This document shows, piece by piece, positions 54,081-63,907 of a stretch of 64,000 nt of DNA. The notes below the pieces were generated by a model. It worked only from the letters and a program-made list of their open reading frames with translations. It searched no databases and was not told where the DNA came from. Position 1 is the first letter of the stretch. Each line of letters starts with the position of its first letter. The translations under genes and the position numbers were made by a program. The DNA is from Burkholderia pseudomultivorans (GTDB lineage Bacteria; Pseudomonadota; Gammaproteobacteria; Burkholderiales; Burkholderiaceae), in contig NZ_CP013378.1 in NCBI RefSeq assembly GCF_001718415.1, positions 744,001 through 808,000 on the forward strand, written 5' to 3'.

Positions 54081-54338
54081 ATGAACACGGTTCTTCTGAC
54101 GTTGTCGAGGATTTGTCTCGCGTGGATCGTCGTTTATGTGATCTTCAGCATCGTCTCCGGCCTGTGGGCGGGCGCCCGGCACAACCAGGGGCTGCTGCTG
54201 CTCGAGCTTCACTCGCATCGGGCGCGCGGCTCCCGGGAAATCGTACGGGCGCGGACGCTGAAGCGCATGGCGCTGCTCGCACTGCTGGCGCTGCCGGTGG
54301 GTATCGCGTCGTTCATCGCGAGCGCGGTACTGTCGTAG
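54081..54338 (+). CDS. Small two-helix membrane protein
   Basis: 85 residues from ATG 54081, with GGAG 11 bases upstream. Two hydrophobic helices, LSRICLAWIVVYVIFSIVSG and LLALLALPVGIASFIASAV, flank a basic cytoplasmic loop (HSHRARGSREIVRARTLKR). No family is recognised. It stands alone between the candidate small RNA and the second regulator. Confidence 0.55.
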   Translation: MNTVLLTLSRICLAWIVVYVIFSIVSGLWAGARHNQGLLLLELHSHRARGSREIVRARTLKRMALLALLALPVGIASFIASAVLS

Positions 54339-54833
54339 TCGATCGCCGCGCGCCGTCACCATTCTGCTGTCATCCCCTCGTTGCCGTGTTGCATCGCATC
54401 GTGCCAGGCGCTTCGCGGGCGCAATGCCTGGCGGATCGATGCTAGCCGAACATGGGCAGCCCGTCTGGCCGCACCGGCCACCTTCGTGCCTCGCGCACAT
54501 GCGTCGGCCGCATCGTCTTCGACGCATTCGACAAGCCGATTCGCACCACGCCGCGCTACTCGGACAGACACGCGATGACACGCCGATGAACGCGCCGCCC
54601 GCCGCCCGCCGCGCGTGCGGCGCATGTCGTGCGAGCGCCCGTATTTGCAGTCGCCGCGGCGCGGTTCGAGGCTGAATGAATCGGTCGCCGCGACGCCCGC
54701 GCATGACGGGCCCGGGAAATCCCGCAGGCTAATCAGACGACAACCTGTTCGAATCGGTCAGCGTTATTTCGCCATTCGGCGAGCTAGGTATGATGCGACG
54801 CAACGGGACAGCAATGTCCGTCACGAACGAGAG
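54339..54833. other. Non-coding stretch upstream of the second regulator
   Basis: About 495 bases with no credible gene. TATGAT at 54789-54794, in the context CTAGGTATGAT, could be an extended -10 element for the regulator at 54834, but no matching -35 is convincing. CGCC-ATTC-GGCG just upstream is a small inverted repeat. Confidence 0.35.
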
Positions 54834-55844
54834 ATGGCGATACGGTTCAACGTCCGAGAGCACGCTATGGGGCATACGAGTCTCGACTATCCGGATGCCG
54901 GAGCAGAAGCCGGAGAGGGAAAGAAAGGGCGGCGCGAGACTCGGGACATCGGTGTAGTCGTGTTCGACGGATTCTCGCTGCTCGCAGCAGGTGTAGTGAC
55001 CGAAGTGTTCGAGATGGCCAACGAGATCTATGCGCCACGCTCGAATGGTCGGCCGTTGTACGACGTGCGCTTCTACTCGTCGGACGGCGGCAGTGTGGCA
55101 TGGTCTTCGGCGATCAGCGTCAGGACGTATGCGTGCGATGCAGGTTCCGCACGCGCATTCGATGCGCTGTTCGTGGCCGGCGGAGAGGGCGCGCGGCGTG
55201 CGGCACGCGACGCGCGGATGATCGACTGGCTGCGCACCGTCGTGCCGCAAACCGGCATCGTCAGGACGATCGGCGAAGGCAGGATGCTGCTCGATGCCGC
55301 GCGCACGAAACGGCATGCGGGTGATGCGAACGACGCGGTCCCCGGCGTGGACGATCGGAGTGCATCGGCAAGAGCGGCGTTGTCGCTCGTCGAACGCGAC
55401 CTCGGCAGCGACGCGGCGCGCGGAATCGCGATGCGCCTCGCGTTGACCGACGAGTCCGCGTCGAACGAGCCGTTGCCGGACCTGCGCAGGACGACGTCGG
55501 CAGAACGTGCCAGGGCATCGGCACGCTGGATGCAGCAGAACTGTGAAAGGGCGATATCGGTGAGCGACGCGGTCCGTGTCGCGGCGATGAGCGAACGAAA
55601 TTTCTTGCGTTGCTTCAAGCAGGAAATCGGCAAGACGCCGTCGGAATTTCTGCGGGAAGTGCGGCTGATGCGGACGATGCAGCTGCTGGCCGGAACCGAT
55701 CTGCCGATCGGCACGATCGCACGGCGATGCGGATGGGGCAACGGCGATCGGCTGGCGAAGATCTTCCGCAGACGCCTGGATGTGACGCCGTCCGAATACC
55801 GGGCACGCGCGCGCGCAGCATCGGAGATCGAAGCGGAATCATAG
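54834..55844 (+). CDS. GlxA-type regulator: DJ-1/PfpI-like domain plus AraC helix-turn-helix, copy 2
   Basis: 336 residues from ATG 54834; in-frame codons upstream are Arg-rich and look non-coding, and ATG 54867 is an alternative. The DJ-1/PfpI-like part (IGVVVFDGFSLLAAGVVTEV, FDALFVAGGEGARRAARDAR) again lacks the catalytic Cys (IVRTIGEGRMLLDAA). The AraC domain (SVSDAVRVAAMSERNFLRCF, then KQEIGKTPSEFL, and GWGNGDRLAKIFRRRLDVTP) is close to that of the regulator at 51584. It ends 58 bases before manC and points toward it, so it is probably the direct regulator of the exopolysaccharide operon. Confidence 0.85.
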   Translation: MAIRFNVREHAMGHTSLDYPDAGAEAGEGKKGRRETRDIGVVVFDGFSLLAAGVVTEVFEMANEIYAPRSNGRPLYDVRFYSSDGGSVAWSSAISVRTYACDAGSARAFDALFVAGGEGARRAARDARMIDWLRTVVPQTGIVRTIGEGRMLLDAARTKRHAGDANDAVPGVDDRSASARAALSLVERDLGSDAARGIAMRLALTDESASNEPLPDLRRTTSAERARASARWMQQNCERAISVSDAVRVAAMSERNFLRCFKQEIGKTPSEFLREVRLMRTMQLLAGTDLPIGTIARRCGWGNGDRLAKIFRRRLDVTPSEYRARARAASEIEAES

Positions 55845-55902
55845 CGCGGGTGTCGAAGCAGGGACGTTTGAATCGTTGATTCGATTAATAGGAGTACAAA
55901 TC

Positions 55903-57423
55903 ATGGCCGCACAGATCGAAACGAGGAAGGTCGATCGTGACTCCGTCCAGACGGACCGCGAAGCCGCGATCGATGCACGGGTTCGTATCGCTCCCGTCGT
56001 GCTGGCGGGAGGATCGGGATCGCGTTTGTGGCCGATGTCGCGCGAGCAGTATCCGAAGCAGCTGATCGGCGTGCTCGGTGCGGAGTCGCTGCTCCAGGAG
56101 ACGGTTCAGCGCATGAAGGGATTCGCGTCCGGATCGAATGTGCTGGCGGCGCCGATCGTCGTCTGCGGCGACGAACATCGCTTCGTGACCGCCGAGCAAC
56201 TGCGCGCAAGCCAGATCGCCGACGCGCGCATCGTCGTCGAACCGCTGCGTCGCGACACCGCGCCGGCGCTGACGCTTGCGGCGGCCGCCGCGTTCGCCGA
56301 CGGCGAAGACGCGGTGGTGGTCGCGATGCCGGCCGACCATGCGATTGCCGATACCGCGGCGTTCCATCGCGCGCTGACGCTTGCGATCGAGCATGCGGAA
56401 CGCGGCGCGATCGCGACGCTCGGCGTGCCGCCGACGCGGCCCGACACCGGTTTCGGCTATATCCGGATCGGCGATGCGCTCGGTTCCGGTGCGCACCGCA
56501 TCGAACGCTTCGTCGAGAAGCCGGCTGCCGAGCTCGCCGAGCAATACGTCGAGTCGGGCCTGTATTGGTGGAACAGCGGCATCTTCGTCGTGCGCGCCAG
56601 CGTCTGGCTCGACACGCTGCGTACGTTGCGCCCCGACATGCACGCCGCGTGCCTCGCGGCCTATCAGAACGGCGTCGCCGACGGTCCGTTCTTCCGGCCT
56701 CACGAGGAAGCGTTTCGCGAGTCGCCGTCCGATTCGATCGACTACGCGGTGATGGAGCGACTGACGTCCCAGGCCGGTCTCGCTGACGGCGTGGTCGTGC
56801 CGCTCGACGCCGGCTGGTCCGACCTCGGCTCGTGGGACGCCGTGTGGGCTGCGCTCGACAAGGATGCGGACGGCAACGTCGGTCGCGGCAAGGTCGTGTT
56901 CGAAGGCGCGACATCGAGCTTCGCGCATTCGGAAGGGCGCCTGGTTGCCTGCGTCGGCGTGACCGATGTGGTCGTCGTCGAAACCGACGATGCGGTGCTG
57001 GTGGCCGATCGGTCGCGCGTGCAGGACGTGAAGGGACTCGTCAGTCGCATCCGTGCGCAGCGGGCGCCCGAAGCGGATACGCATCGCAAGGTGCGGCGGC
57101 CGTGGGGCTACTACGACTCGATCGACCACGGCGATCGTTTCCAGGTGAAGCGCATCGTCGTGCAGCCGGGCGGGCGCCTGTCGCTGCAGCTGCACCACCA
57201 TCGCGCCGAACACTGGATCGTGGTCAGCGGCACCGCGCTCGTTACGCGCGGCGACGAGCAATTCATGCTGAGCGAGAACCAGTCGACGTTCATCCCGCTG
57301 GGCGCCACGCACCGGCTCGAGAACCCCGGCAAGCTGCCGCTCGAAATCATCGAAGTGCAATCGGGATCGTATCTCGGCGAAGACGACATCGTGCGCTTCG
57401 ACGACACCTACGGACGTCGGTGA
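55903..57423 (+). CDS. manC: Mannose-1-phosphate guanylyltransferase / mannose-6-phosphate isomerase (bifunctional)
   Basis: 506 residues from ATG 55903, preceded by AGGAG. Residues about 30-375 are the nucleotidyltransferase: VVLAGGSGSRLWPMSREQYP followed by KQL is the pyrophosphorylase signature, and FVEKPAAELAEQY is the sugar-binding motif. Residues about 400-503 are the type II phosphomannose isomerase cupin (RPWGYYDSIDHGDRFQVKRI, LHHHRAEHWIVVSG). The enzyme converts fructose-6-phosphate-derived mannose phosphate to GDP-mannose in the cytoplasm. It opens the exopolysaccharide cluster, as bceA does in the cepacian cluster. The GAATC-N3-GATTC inverted repeat just upstream may be regulatory. 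Confidence 0.93.
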   Translation: MAAQIETRKVDRDSVQTDREAAIDARVRIAPVVLAGGSGSRLWPMSREQYPKQLIGVLGAESLLQETVQRMKGFASGSNVLAAPIVVCGDEHRFVTAEQLRASQIADARIVVEPLRRDTAPALTLAAAAAFADGEDAVVVAMPADHAIADTAAFHRALTLAIEHAERGAIATLGVPPTRPDTGFGYIRIGDALGSGAHRIERFVEKPAAELAEQYVESGLYWWNSGIFVVRASVWLDTLRTLRPDMHAACLAAYQNGVADGPFFRPHEEAFRESPSDSIDYAVMERLTSQAGLADGVVVPLDAGWSDLGSWDAVWAALDKDADGNVGRGKVVFEGATSSFAHSEGRLVACVGVTDVVVVETDDAVLVADRSRVQDVKGLVSRIRAQRAPEADTHRKVRRPWGYYDSIDHGDRFQVKRIVVQPGGRLSLQLHHHRAEHWIVVSGTALVTRGDEQFMLSENQSTFIPLGATHRLENPGKLPLEIIEVQSGSYLGEDDIVRFDDTYGRR

Positions 57424-57468
57424 AGCGTCGCCGATCGGCAGACTCGGATGGATACGGAGGATCGAAAA

Positions 57469-58848
57469 ATGCTCGGGCTACAAGGGTTGCTGGCACGTCT
57501 TCTCGATATCGTGCTGATCGTCGCTGGTTCGCTCGTGGCGTCGCAGTTCCGTTTTCTGCAGGTCGCCGACAATCATTTCGACAGTGCGGTCGTCACGTTC
57601 GCCATCGCGTTTTCACTCGTGCTGTTTCCGGCGTTCGGCGTGTACGAGTCGTGGCGCGGCCGTTCGATGCTGCGGCTGGTCGGAAAGATCTCGCTCGCGT
57701 GGCTGGTCGTGCAGGCCTGCGGAATCATCCTGATGTTCTCGCTGCATCGCGCCGACGTGATCTCGCGACTGTGGTTCGTCTACTGGACCGCGATCACGGG
57801 CGCCACGCTGATCGGGTCGCGCATCACCACGCACCTCGCGCTGCGCAGCGTGCGTCAGGCCGGTCTCAACCTGCGCAGCGTCGCGGTGGTCGGCTACGGC
57901 CAGCACTGCCATCACGTGGTGCGCAAACTCGACGACTCGCCGGCCAGCGGTTTTCGCGCCACCGCGATCCTCGATCTGCGGCCGGTCGTGGAGACCGCGC
58001 ATCCGGGCGTGTCGACGTTCCACGATTTCGACCGGTTCGCGACGTACGTGCGCGATAGCGGCGTGCAGGAGATCTGGCTCGCGCTGCCGTTGTCGGAAGA
58101 GGCGACGATCCTGCGCTTCGTCAACGAATTCGGCGACGAGCTCGTGAACATCCGCTTCATTCCGGATGTGCGCAGCGTCGCGCTGTTCGACGGCGCGATG
58201 ATCGACCTGGTCGGTGCGCCGGCGATCAACCTCGTGGCTTCGCCGCTGTCGCGCCACGCAATGATCCAGAAGGAGATCTTCGATCGCCTGTTTGCCGCGG
58301 TGGCGCTGCTGTCGCTGATGCCGCTGATGGTGCTGATCGCGATCGCGGTGAAGCTGTCGTCGCCGGGCCCCGTGTTCTTCAAGCAGTTCCGCAAGGGCGC
58401 GGACGGGCGCGAATTCCGCATCCTCAAGTTCCGGACGATGCGCGTGCATGCCGAAGCGGCCGGTGTGGTGACGCAGGCGACCAGGACCGATGCGCGCATC
58501 ACCCGCGTCGGACGCTTTTTGCGGCGCACGAGTCTCGACGAGCTGCCGCAGTTCCTGAACGTGCTGCGCGGCGAGATGTCGGTAGTCGGGCCGCGGCCGC
58601 ATGCGATCGAGCATGACCGGCTGTATCAGAAGGTCGTCGATGGCTATATCCATCGCTACCGCATCAAGCCCGGGATCACCGGGTGGGCGCAGGTGAACGG
58701 CTATCGCGGTGAAACCGATCGGCTCGAGAAGATGCAGAAGCGCGTGGAGTACGACCTGTATTACCTGCGGAACTGGTCGTTCGCGCTGGATATGCGGATC
58801 GTGCTGGCGACGGTAGCGAAGGGGTTGGTGAATCGGAATGCGTATTGA
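57469..58848 (+). CDS. Undecaprenyl-phosphate hexose-1-phosphate transferase (WcaJ/BceB family)
   Basis: 459 residues from ATG 57469, chosen because GGAGG lies 8 bases upstream; ATG 57448 is an alternative. Four or five N-terminal membrane helices and a nucleotide-binding-like middle domain (SVAVVGYGQHCHHVV) precede the catalytic bacterial sugar transferase domain from about residue 265: KLSSPGPVFFKQFRKGADGR, FRILKFRTM, SLDELPQFLNVLRGEMSVVG and KPGITGWAQVNGYRGETD. It starts polymer synthesis by moving glucose- or galactose-1-phosphate onto the lipid carrier at the inner membrane. In the cepacian cluster bceB has this role. Confidence 0.92.
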   Translation: MLGLQGLLARLLDIVLIVAGSLVASQFRFLQVADNHFDSAVVTFAIAFSLVLFPAFGVYESWRGRSMLRLVGKISLAWLVVQACGIILMFSLHRADVISRLWFVYWTAITGATLIGSRITTHLALRSVRQAGLNLRSVAVVGYGQHCHHVVRKLDDSPASGFRATAILDLRPVVETAHPGVSTFHDFDRFATYVRDSGVQEIWLALPLSEEATILRFVNEFGDELVNIRFIPDVRSVALFDGAMIDLVGAPAINLVASPLSRHAMIQKEIFDRLFAAVALLSLMPLMVLIAIAVKLSSPGPVFFKQFRKGADGREFRILKFRTMRVHAEAAGVVTQATRTDARITRVGRFLRRTSLDELPQFLNVLRGEMSVVGPRPHAIEHDRLYQKVVDGYIHRYRIKPGITGWAQVNGYRGETDRLEKMQKRVEYDLYYLRNWSFALDMRIVLATVAKGLVNRNAY

Positions 58849-58905
58849 GCGGCAGTCGAAGTCGACGCATGAGTATTGAATTCAACAAAAACCGGGGAAG
58901 ATCAG

Positions 58906-60078
58906 ATGGGATGCTTCTGGCGAGGGCCTGACGAGCCGGCGGGACGGATTCGTCAAAACACGGTGCGAATCCTGATGGCGACCGCGGCGAGCACGATGCT
59001 GGCGGCGTGCGGTATCGCGCCCGGGATGCGGATGTCGTCGCCGGCGACGCTGCCGGTTGAGAGCGGCAGTGCGCAGGAACCGAAAAAGGATGTCGACGTC
59101 CCCATTACCGACATCAACCTGAACCTGATTCAACAGCTTCGGGCGGCCGAGGCAGGGGCAGGCGACGAGCGTATCCGCGGGCTGATCGGCAAGCCGCAAC
59201 CGTACACGCTCGGTGTCGGCGACGTGCTGCAGATCACGGTCTGGGACCATCCGGAGCTGTCCGGCGCACCGACTACGCAGACCCAGAGCGCGCTGCGCCC
59301 GGCCGATCCGGCATCCGGGTTCGTGATCGGCGAGGACGGCAATCTCAGCTATCCGTATGCCGGCACGCTGCACGTGGCGGGACTTCGCGTCGACGAGGTG
59401 CGGGCGAAGCTGTACGAACGGCTCGCGACGGTGTTCAACCGGCCGCAGCTGACGGTTCGCATCGCGTCGTTCCGGTCGCAGCAGATCTATGTCGACGGCG
59501 AGGTGCATACGCCCGGTCCGCAGGCGATCAGCGACATTCCGATGACTTTGTACGACGCCGTGAGCCGCGCGGGCGGCTTTTCCCAGACCGCGGACCAGAG
59601 CCGGATGGTGCTGGTCAGAAACGGCACGTCCTATCCGATCAATTTTCCGCAGTTGCTGGCGCGAGGCGAGAACCCGGCCGGCATCGTGCTGCAGAACGGC
59701 GACCTGCTGCGCATCGTGTCCCGCGACGACAACGGCGTCTATGTGATGGGCGAAGTGTCGAAGCCGGCGACGGCCATTCCGATGCGCAACGGCAGGCTGT
59801 CGCTGAGCGACGCGATCTCGCAGGTCGGCAGTCTCAACAGTGCGACGGCCGACGCCGCCCAACTGTATGTGATCCGCGGATCGAGCGATACCGCGCCCCA
59901 GGTCTTCCACCTCGACGCGCGCTCCCCGGTCGCGATGATTCTGGCGAATCAGTTCGAGCTGCAGCCGAAGGACGTGGTCTACGTCGACGGCAACGGGTTG
60001 GTACGAATCAGCCGGGTACTGAACCTGCTGCTGCCGGCGATCAATGCCGGCCTGTATGGCGCGATTGCGACGAAATGA
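58906..60078 (+). CDS. wza: Outer-membrane polysaccharide export lipoprotein (Wza/BceE type)
   Basis: 390 residues from ATG 58906 with GGGGAAG upstream. A lipobox, MLAAC, puts the acylated Cys at residue 35 after a rather long signal region. The polysaccharide export domain follows: YTLGVGDVLQITVWDHPELS, VIGEDGNLSYPYAGTLHVAG and VRAKLYERLATVFNRPQLTV. Two SLBB-type domains come next (IYVDGEVHTPGPQAISDIPM, VYVMGEVSKPATAIPMRNGR). Family members form the octameric outer-membrane channel for the polymer and work with the tyrosine kinase encoded two genes later. Its stop overlaps the start of the phosphatase gene by 4 bases. Confidence 0.93.
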   Translation: MGCFWRGPDEPAGRIRQNTVRILMATAASTMLAACGIAPGMRMSSPATLPVESGSAQEPKKDVDVPITDINLNLIQQLRAAEAGAGDERIRGLIGKPQPYTLGVGDVLQITVWDHPELSGAPTTQTQSALRPADPASGFVIGEDGNLSYPYAGTLHVAGLRVDEVRAKLYERLATVFNRPQLTVRIASFRSQQIYVDGEVHTPGPQAISDIPMTLYDAVSRAGGFSQTADQSRMVLVRNGTSYPINFPQLLARGENPAGIVLQNGDLLRIVSRDDNGVYVMGEVSKPATAIPMRNGRLSLSDAISQVGSLNSATADAAQLYVIRGSSDTAPQVFHLDARSPVAMILANQFELQPKDVVYVDGNGLVRISRVLNLLLPAINAGLYGAIATK

Positions 60079-60515
60079 AAAACACGATTCTGATCGTCTG
60101 CGAAGGAAACATCTGTCGCAGCCCGATGGCGCAAGGTTTGCTGGCTTCAAGACTGTCGACCGTGCGCGTCGTCTCCGCAGGCCTGAGTGCATTGTCGGGC
60201 AGGCCGGCGGATTCGACCGCGGTCGCGCTCATGGCCGAGCGCGGCATCGACATCAGCGGGCATATCGCGTCGCCGGTGAACCTGCAGTACGTACGCGATG
60301 CCAGCCTGGTGCTCGCGATGACGATGGAACAGAAAAGGAGAATCGAAGAGTGTTACGCCTTTGCCAAGGGCAAGGTGTTTCGCCTGGGCGAAAGCGAGGG
60401 CGAAGACGTCATCGATCCGTATCGACAGGATCGCGCCGTATTTGAAGCGTCCATCGCCCAGATCGAGCAGTACATGCCGAATTGGCTAGACGCAATCATT
60501 CGAATATTTCATTGA
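60075..60515 (+). CDS. wzb: Low-molecular-weight protein-tyrosine phosphatase (Wzb/BceD type)
   Basis: 146 residues, the standard size, starting in an ATGA overlap with wza. The phosphate loop CEGNICRS lies at the N-terminus, with the general-acid region near EDVIDPYRQD. It removes phosphate from the Tyr-rich tail of the kinase encoded next, a cycle needed for polymer assembly in the Wzc/Wzb system. Gene order wza-wzb-wzc is conserved in many group 1 capsule and exopolysaccharide clusters. Confidence 0.94.
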   Translation: MKNTILIVCEGNICRSPMAQGLLASRLSTVRVVSAGLSALSGRPADSTAVALMAERGIDISGHIASPVNLQYVRDASLVLAMTMEQKRRIEECYAFAKGKVFRLGESEGEDVIDPYRQDRAVFEASIAQIEQYMPNWLDAIIRIFH

Positions 60516-60519
60516 TCGC

Positions 60520-62733
60520 ATGGCCTCGATACAAGAAAACCCAATCAACGATCCGGCCGCAGGTGACGCGGTACGGCTTGCCGACTATCTCGTCGTCCTC
60601 ACGGAGAGCTGGCGTCTGATTGCCGTCATCACGGCAATCGGGGTGTTCGTCGGCGTGTTGTACGCGTTCCTTTCGCATCCGGTCTATCGCGCCGACGCGA
60701 TGATCCAGGTCGAGGACAATTCGGGCTCGGCCAAGGACGCCCTCGGGGAACTGGCGTCCATCTTCGATACCAAGGCGACCGCCGCCGCGGAAATCGAGCT
60801 GATCCGCTCGCGGATGGTCGTGGGCGAAGCGGTCAGTCAGCTGCATCTCGACATCGTCGTTCAGCCGCGGTACTTCCCGATCGTCGGCGCGTGGTTCGCA
60901 CGGAGGGCCGGCAACGACGGCGTGGCCGCGCCGATGTTCGGCCTCAAGCGATTCGCATGGGGCGGCGAGCGCATCGTCGTGTCGAAATTCGACGTGCCGG
61001 ACGCCTGGAACCGCAAGACGTTCGTGCTGAAGGCGACGGCCGACCAGTCGTATGAACTGTACGACCCGGACGGCAACTTCGTGCTGCGCGGGAAGGCCGG
61101 CGTCGAGGCCGGCGGCGCGCTGAAGGACAAGGGTGTCGCGCACCTTGTCGTCGAACGTCTCGTTGCCCGTCCGGAGACGGAATTCCAGCTGGTGCGCAAT
61201 TCCACGCTCGCGACCATCGACGCGATCCAGAAGTCGCTGACGATCGACGAGAAGACGAAGGACTCCGGCATCATCGGCCTGAAGCTGGACGGTGCCGACA
61301 ATGCGCGGACGACCGAAACCGTCAACGCGATCGCGCGCAACTATGTGAAGCAGAACATCGACCGCAAATCGGCCGAGGCTGAACATACGCTGACCTTCCT
61401 CGATCAGCAGTTGCCGCAGCTGCGCAAGGAGCTCGACAGGGCCGAGGACCGCTACAACGCGTTCCGCAACAAGAACGGCACGGTCGACCTGTCGGAGGAA
61501 AGCAGGCTGCTGCTGCAACAGATCGTCGACAACAAGACGAAGCTTCTCGATCTTCAGCAGCAGCGGCTCGGGCTGGCCGAGCGCTTCGCGCCCACGCATC
61601 CGTCGATCGCGGGGCTCGATGCGCAGATCAAGGCGATGCAATCGACCCAGGATGCACTGACGCGTCGCATATCGATGCTGCCCGACACCGAACAGACCGC
61701 GCTGCGGCTGCTTCGCGACGTGCGGGTCAATACCGAGCTGTATACGAACCTGCTCAACAGCGCGCAGCAGCTCAAGATCATGAAGGCTGGCCAGGTCGGT
61801 AACGTTCGCGTGGTCGACTATGCGGAACTCGCGGAACGGCCGTTCCGGCCCAACCGGCCGGTCGTCGTGGCGCTTGCCGCCGTGCTCGGTCTGCTGGCGG
61901 GCGTCATCGCGGCCTTCGTGCGCAAGGCGCTGTATGGCGGCGTCGAGCATTCCGAGGAAATCGAGTCGATCGGACTTCCGGTTTACGGCGTCGTGCCGCA
62001 CAGCGAGAAACAGAAGCAGATCCATCGCGGCTCGCAGGCCGGCAGCGCGAATGCCCGCGTGCTGGCGGTCGAGGCGCCGACCGACGTCGCCATCGAGGGC
62101 GTGCGCAGTTTGCGCACCGCACTGCAGTTTGCGCTGCTCAACGCGGAAAACAACATCGTGATGGTGACCGGGTCGCGTCCCGAGGTCGGCAAGACGTTCA
62201 TCTCGTCGAATCTGTCGGCGGTACTGGCTGCGACCGGGAAGCGCGTCCTGCTGATCGATGCAGACATGCGGCGCGGTGACGTGCACACGTATTTCGGATT
62301 GAAGCGGCGGGCAGGCTTGTCCGACGTGATCGGCGGAGCGGAATTCGACCGCATGGTGCTCCGCGACGTGGTGCCCGGACTCGACGTGCTGCCCAACGGC
62401 ATGTCGCCTCCGAACCCGTCCGAACTGCTGATGAGCGAACAGTTCCGCGCGCTGCTCGACTACGGCTCGCGTCACTACGACATCGTGATCGTCGATACGC
62501 CGCCGGTGCTCGCGGTTACGGACTGCGTGCTGATCGGCAAACACGCGGCGACGACGCTGCTGGTCGTGCGACACGGCTTCCACCCGCTGTCCGAGATCCG
62601 GGAGAGCGTGAAGCGGCTCCGGAACGGCGGCGTGATCGTGAAGGGCGCGCTGTTCACCGACGTACCGCAGCGACGGGTCGGCTACGGCACCTACTACGCA
62701 GGCTACTACGGATACGAGAGCAACGCAGGGTGA
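60520..62733 (+). CDS. wzc: Polysaccharide co-polymerase and tyrosine autokinase (Wzc/BceF type)
   Basis: 737 residues. An N-terminal Wzz domain has a first membrane helix near 36-54 (LIAVITAIGVFVGVLYAFL). A long periplasmic coiled coil follows (AEHTLTFLDQQLPQLRKELD), and a second membrane helix lies near 447-468. The cytoplasmic kinase has Walker A (GSRPEVGKTF, about 550-560), Walker A' (VLLIDADMRRGD) and Walker B (IVIVDTPPVL). The last 17 residues contain a Tyr cluster (GYGTYYAGYYGYES) that is phosphorylated in this family. It controls chain length and export with Wza and is reset by the phosphatase encoded immediately upstream. The ribosome site is weak. Confidence 0.94.
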   Translation: MASIQENPINDPAAGDAVRLADYLVVLTESWRLIAVITAIGVFVGVLYAFLSHPVYRADAMIQVEDNSGSAKDALGELASIFDTKATAAAEIELIRSRMVVGEAVSQLHLDIVVQPRYFPIVGAWFARRAGNDGVAAPMFGLKRFAWGGERIVVSKFDVPDAWNRKTFVLKATADQSYELYDPDGNFVLRGKAGVEAGGALKDKGVAHLVVERLVARPETEFQLVRNSTLATIDAIQKSLTIDEKTKDSGIIGLKLDGADNARTTETVNAIARNYVKQNIDRKSAEAEHTLTFLDQQLPQLRKELDRAEDRYNAFRNKNGTVDLSEESRLLLQQIVDNKTKLLDLQQQRLGLAERFAPTHPSIAGLDAQIKAMQSTQDALTRRISMLPDTEQTALRLLRDVRVNTELYTNLLNSAQQLKIMKAGQVGNVRVVDYAELAERPFRPNRPVVVALAAVLGLLAGVIAAFVRKALYGGVEHSEEIESIGLPVYGVVPHSEKQKQIHRGSQAGSANARVLAVEAPTDVAIEGVRSLRTALQFALLNAENNIVMVTGSRPEVGKTFISSNLSAVLAATGKRVLLIDADMRRGDVHTYFGLKRRAGLSDVIGGAEFDRMVLRDVVPGLDVLPNGMSPPNPSELLMSEQFRALLDYGSRHYDIVIVDTPPVLAVTDCVLIGKHAATTLLVVRHGFHPLSEIRESVKRLRNGGVIVKGALFTDVPQRRVGYGTYYAGYYGYESNAG

Positions 62734-62783
62734 GGCTTTCCGCTGTCAATCGAAACCATCACGAAACCCGGTAAGGAAACAAC

Positions 62784-63902
62784 ATGGACCGCAAAGTTGC
62801 ATTGATCACAGGCGTAACCGGCCAGGACGGCTCGTATCTTGCCGAGCTGCTGCTGAACAAGGGCTACCACGTGCACGGCATCAAACGCCGCTCGTCGCTC
62901 TTCAACACGGATCGCATCGACCACCTGTACCAGGACCCGCACGTGTCCGACGCTCGATTCGTACTGCATCACGGGGACCTGTCGGACTCGACCAGCCTCG
63001 TCAGGATCATCCAGCGCGTACAGCCCGACGAGATCTACAACCTCGCTGCGCAAAGCCATGTCGCCGTGTCTTTCGAGGAGCCCGAGTACACGGCGAACGC
63101 CGACGGCATCGGCGCGCTGCGCATTCTCGAGGCGATCCGCATCCTCGGGCTCGAGAACAAGACGCGGTTCTACCAGGCATCCACGTCGGAACTCTACGGC
63201 CTGGTCCAGGAGATCCCGCAGAAAGAGACGACGCCGTTCTATCCGCGCAGCCCGTACGCGGTGGCGAAGCTGTATGCGTACTGGATCACGGTCAACTATC
63301 GCGAGGCGTACGGCATCTACGCGTGCAACGGCATCCTGTTCAATCACGAGTCGCCGGTGCGGGGCGAGACCTTCGTGACGCGCAAGATCACGCGTGCGAT
63401 CGCCCGTATCGCCGTCGGCCTGCAGGATTGCCTGTACCTCGGCAATCTCTCGGCGCTGCGCGATTGGGGGCATGCGCGGGATTACGTCGAAATGCAATGG
63501 CTGATGCTGCAGCAGCAGCAGCCGGAGGATTTCGTGATCGCCACCGGCGTGCAGTACAGCGTGCGCGACTTCGTGCAGCGCGCAGCAGCCGAGCTCGGCA
63601 TCACGATCCGTTTCGAGGGACATGGCGTCGACGAGGTCGGCGTGGTCGAGGCGATTGACGGCCGGGACAGCAAGATCGCCGTCGGCGACGTGATCGTTCG
63701 CGTCGACCCGCGCTATTTCCGGCCGGCCGAGGTGGAAACGCTGCTGGGGGACCCGACGAAGGCGCATGAAAAGCTCGGCTGGAAGCCCGCGACACCGTTC
63801 GCGCAGCTCGTCAAGGAGATGGTCCAGTCCGATTACCAGGCCGCCAAGCGCGATGCACTGATCAAGCTGGCGGGTTTCAAGGCGTTCGAATACAACGAGT
63901 GA
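62784..63902 (+). CDS. gmd: GDP-mannose 4,6-dehydratase
   Basis: 372 residues, a normal length. The Rossmann motif [20 protein letters not shown] is at the N-terminus. Family marks include [16 protein letters not shown], the active-site region [10 protein letters not shown] and the catalytic [12 protein letters not shown], then [16 protein letters not shown] and the late [20 protein letters not shown]. It converts GDP-mannose to GDP-4-keto-6-deoxymannose in the cytoplasm, using the product of ManC. The following gene starts 5 bases after its stop and appears to be GDP-L-fucose synthase. Confidence 0.95.
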   Translation: MDRKVALITGVTGQDGSYLAELLLNKGYHVHGIKRRSSLFNTDRIDHLYQDPHVSDARFVLHHGDLSDSTSLVRIIQRVQPDEIYNLAAQSHVAVSFEEPEYTANADGIGALRILEAIRILGLENKTRFYQASTSELYGLVQEIPQKETTPFYPRSPYAVAKLYAYWITVNYREAYGIYACNGILFNHESPVRGETFVTRKITRAIARIAVGLQDCLYLGNLSALRDWGHARDYVEMQWLMLQQQQPEDFVIATGVQYSVRDFVQRAAAELGITIRFEGHGVDEVGVVEAIDGRDSKIAVGDVIVRVDPRYFRPAEVETLLGDPTKAHEKLGWKPATPFAQLVKEMVQSDYQAAKRDALIKLAGFKAFEYNE

Positions 63903-63907
63903 GCGCG

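Noticed and set aside
53883..54704. 273-residue minus-strand frame
   Set aside because: It runs opposite the convincing small membrane protein gene at 54081, is rich in Arg, Cys and His, and shows no domain.
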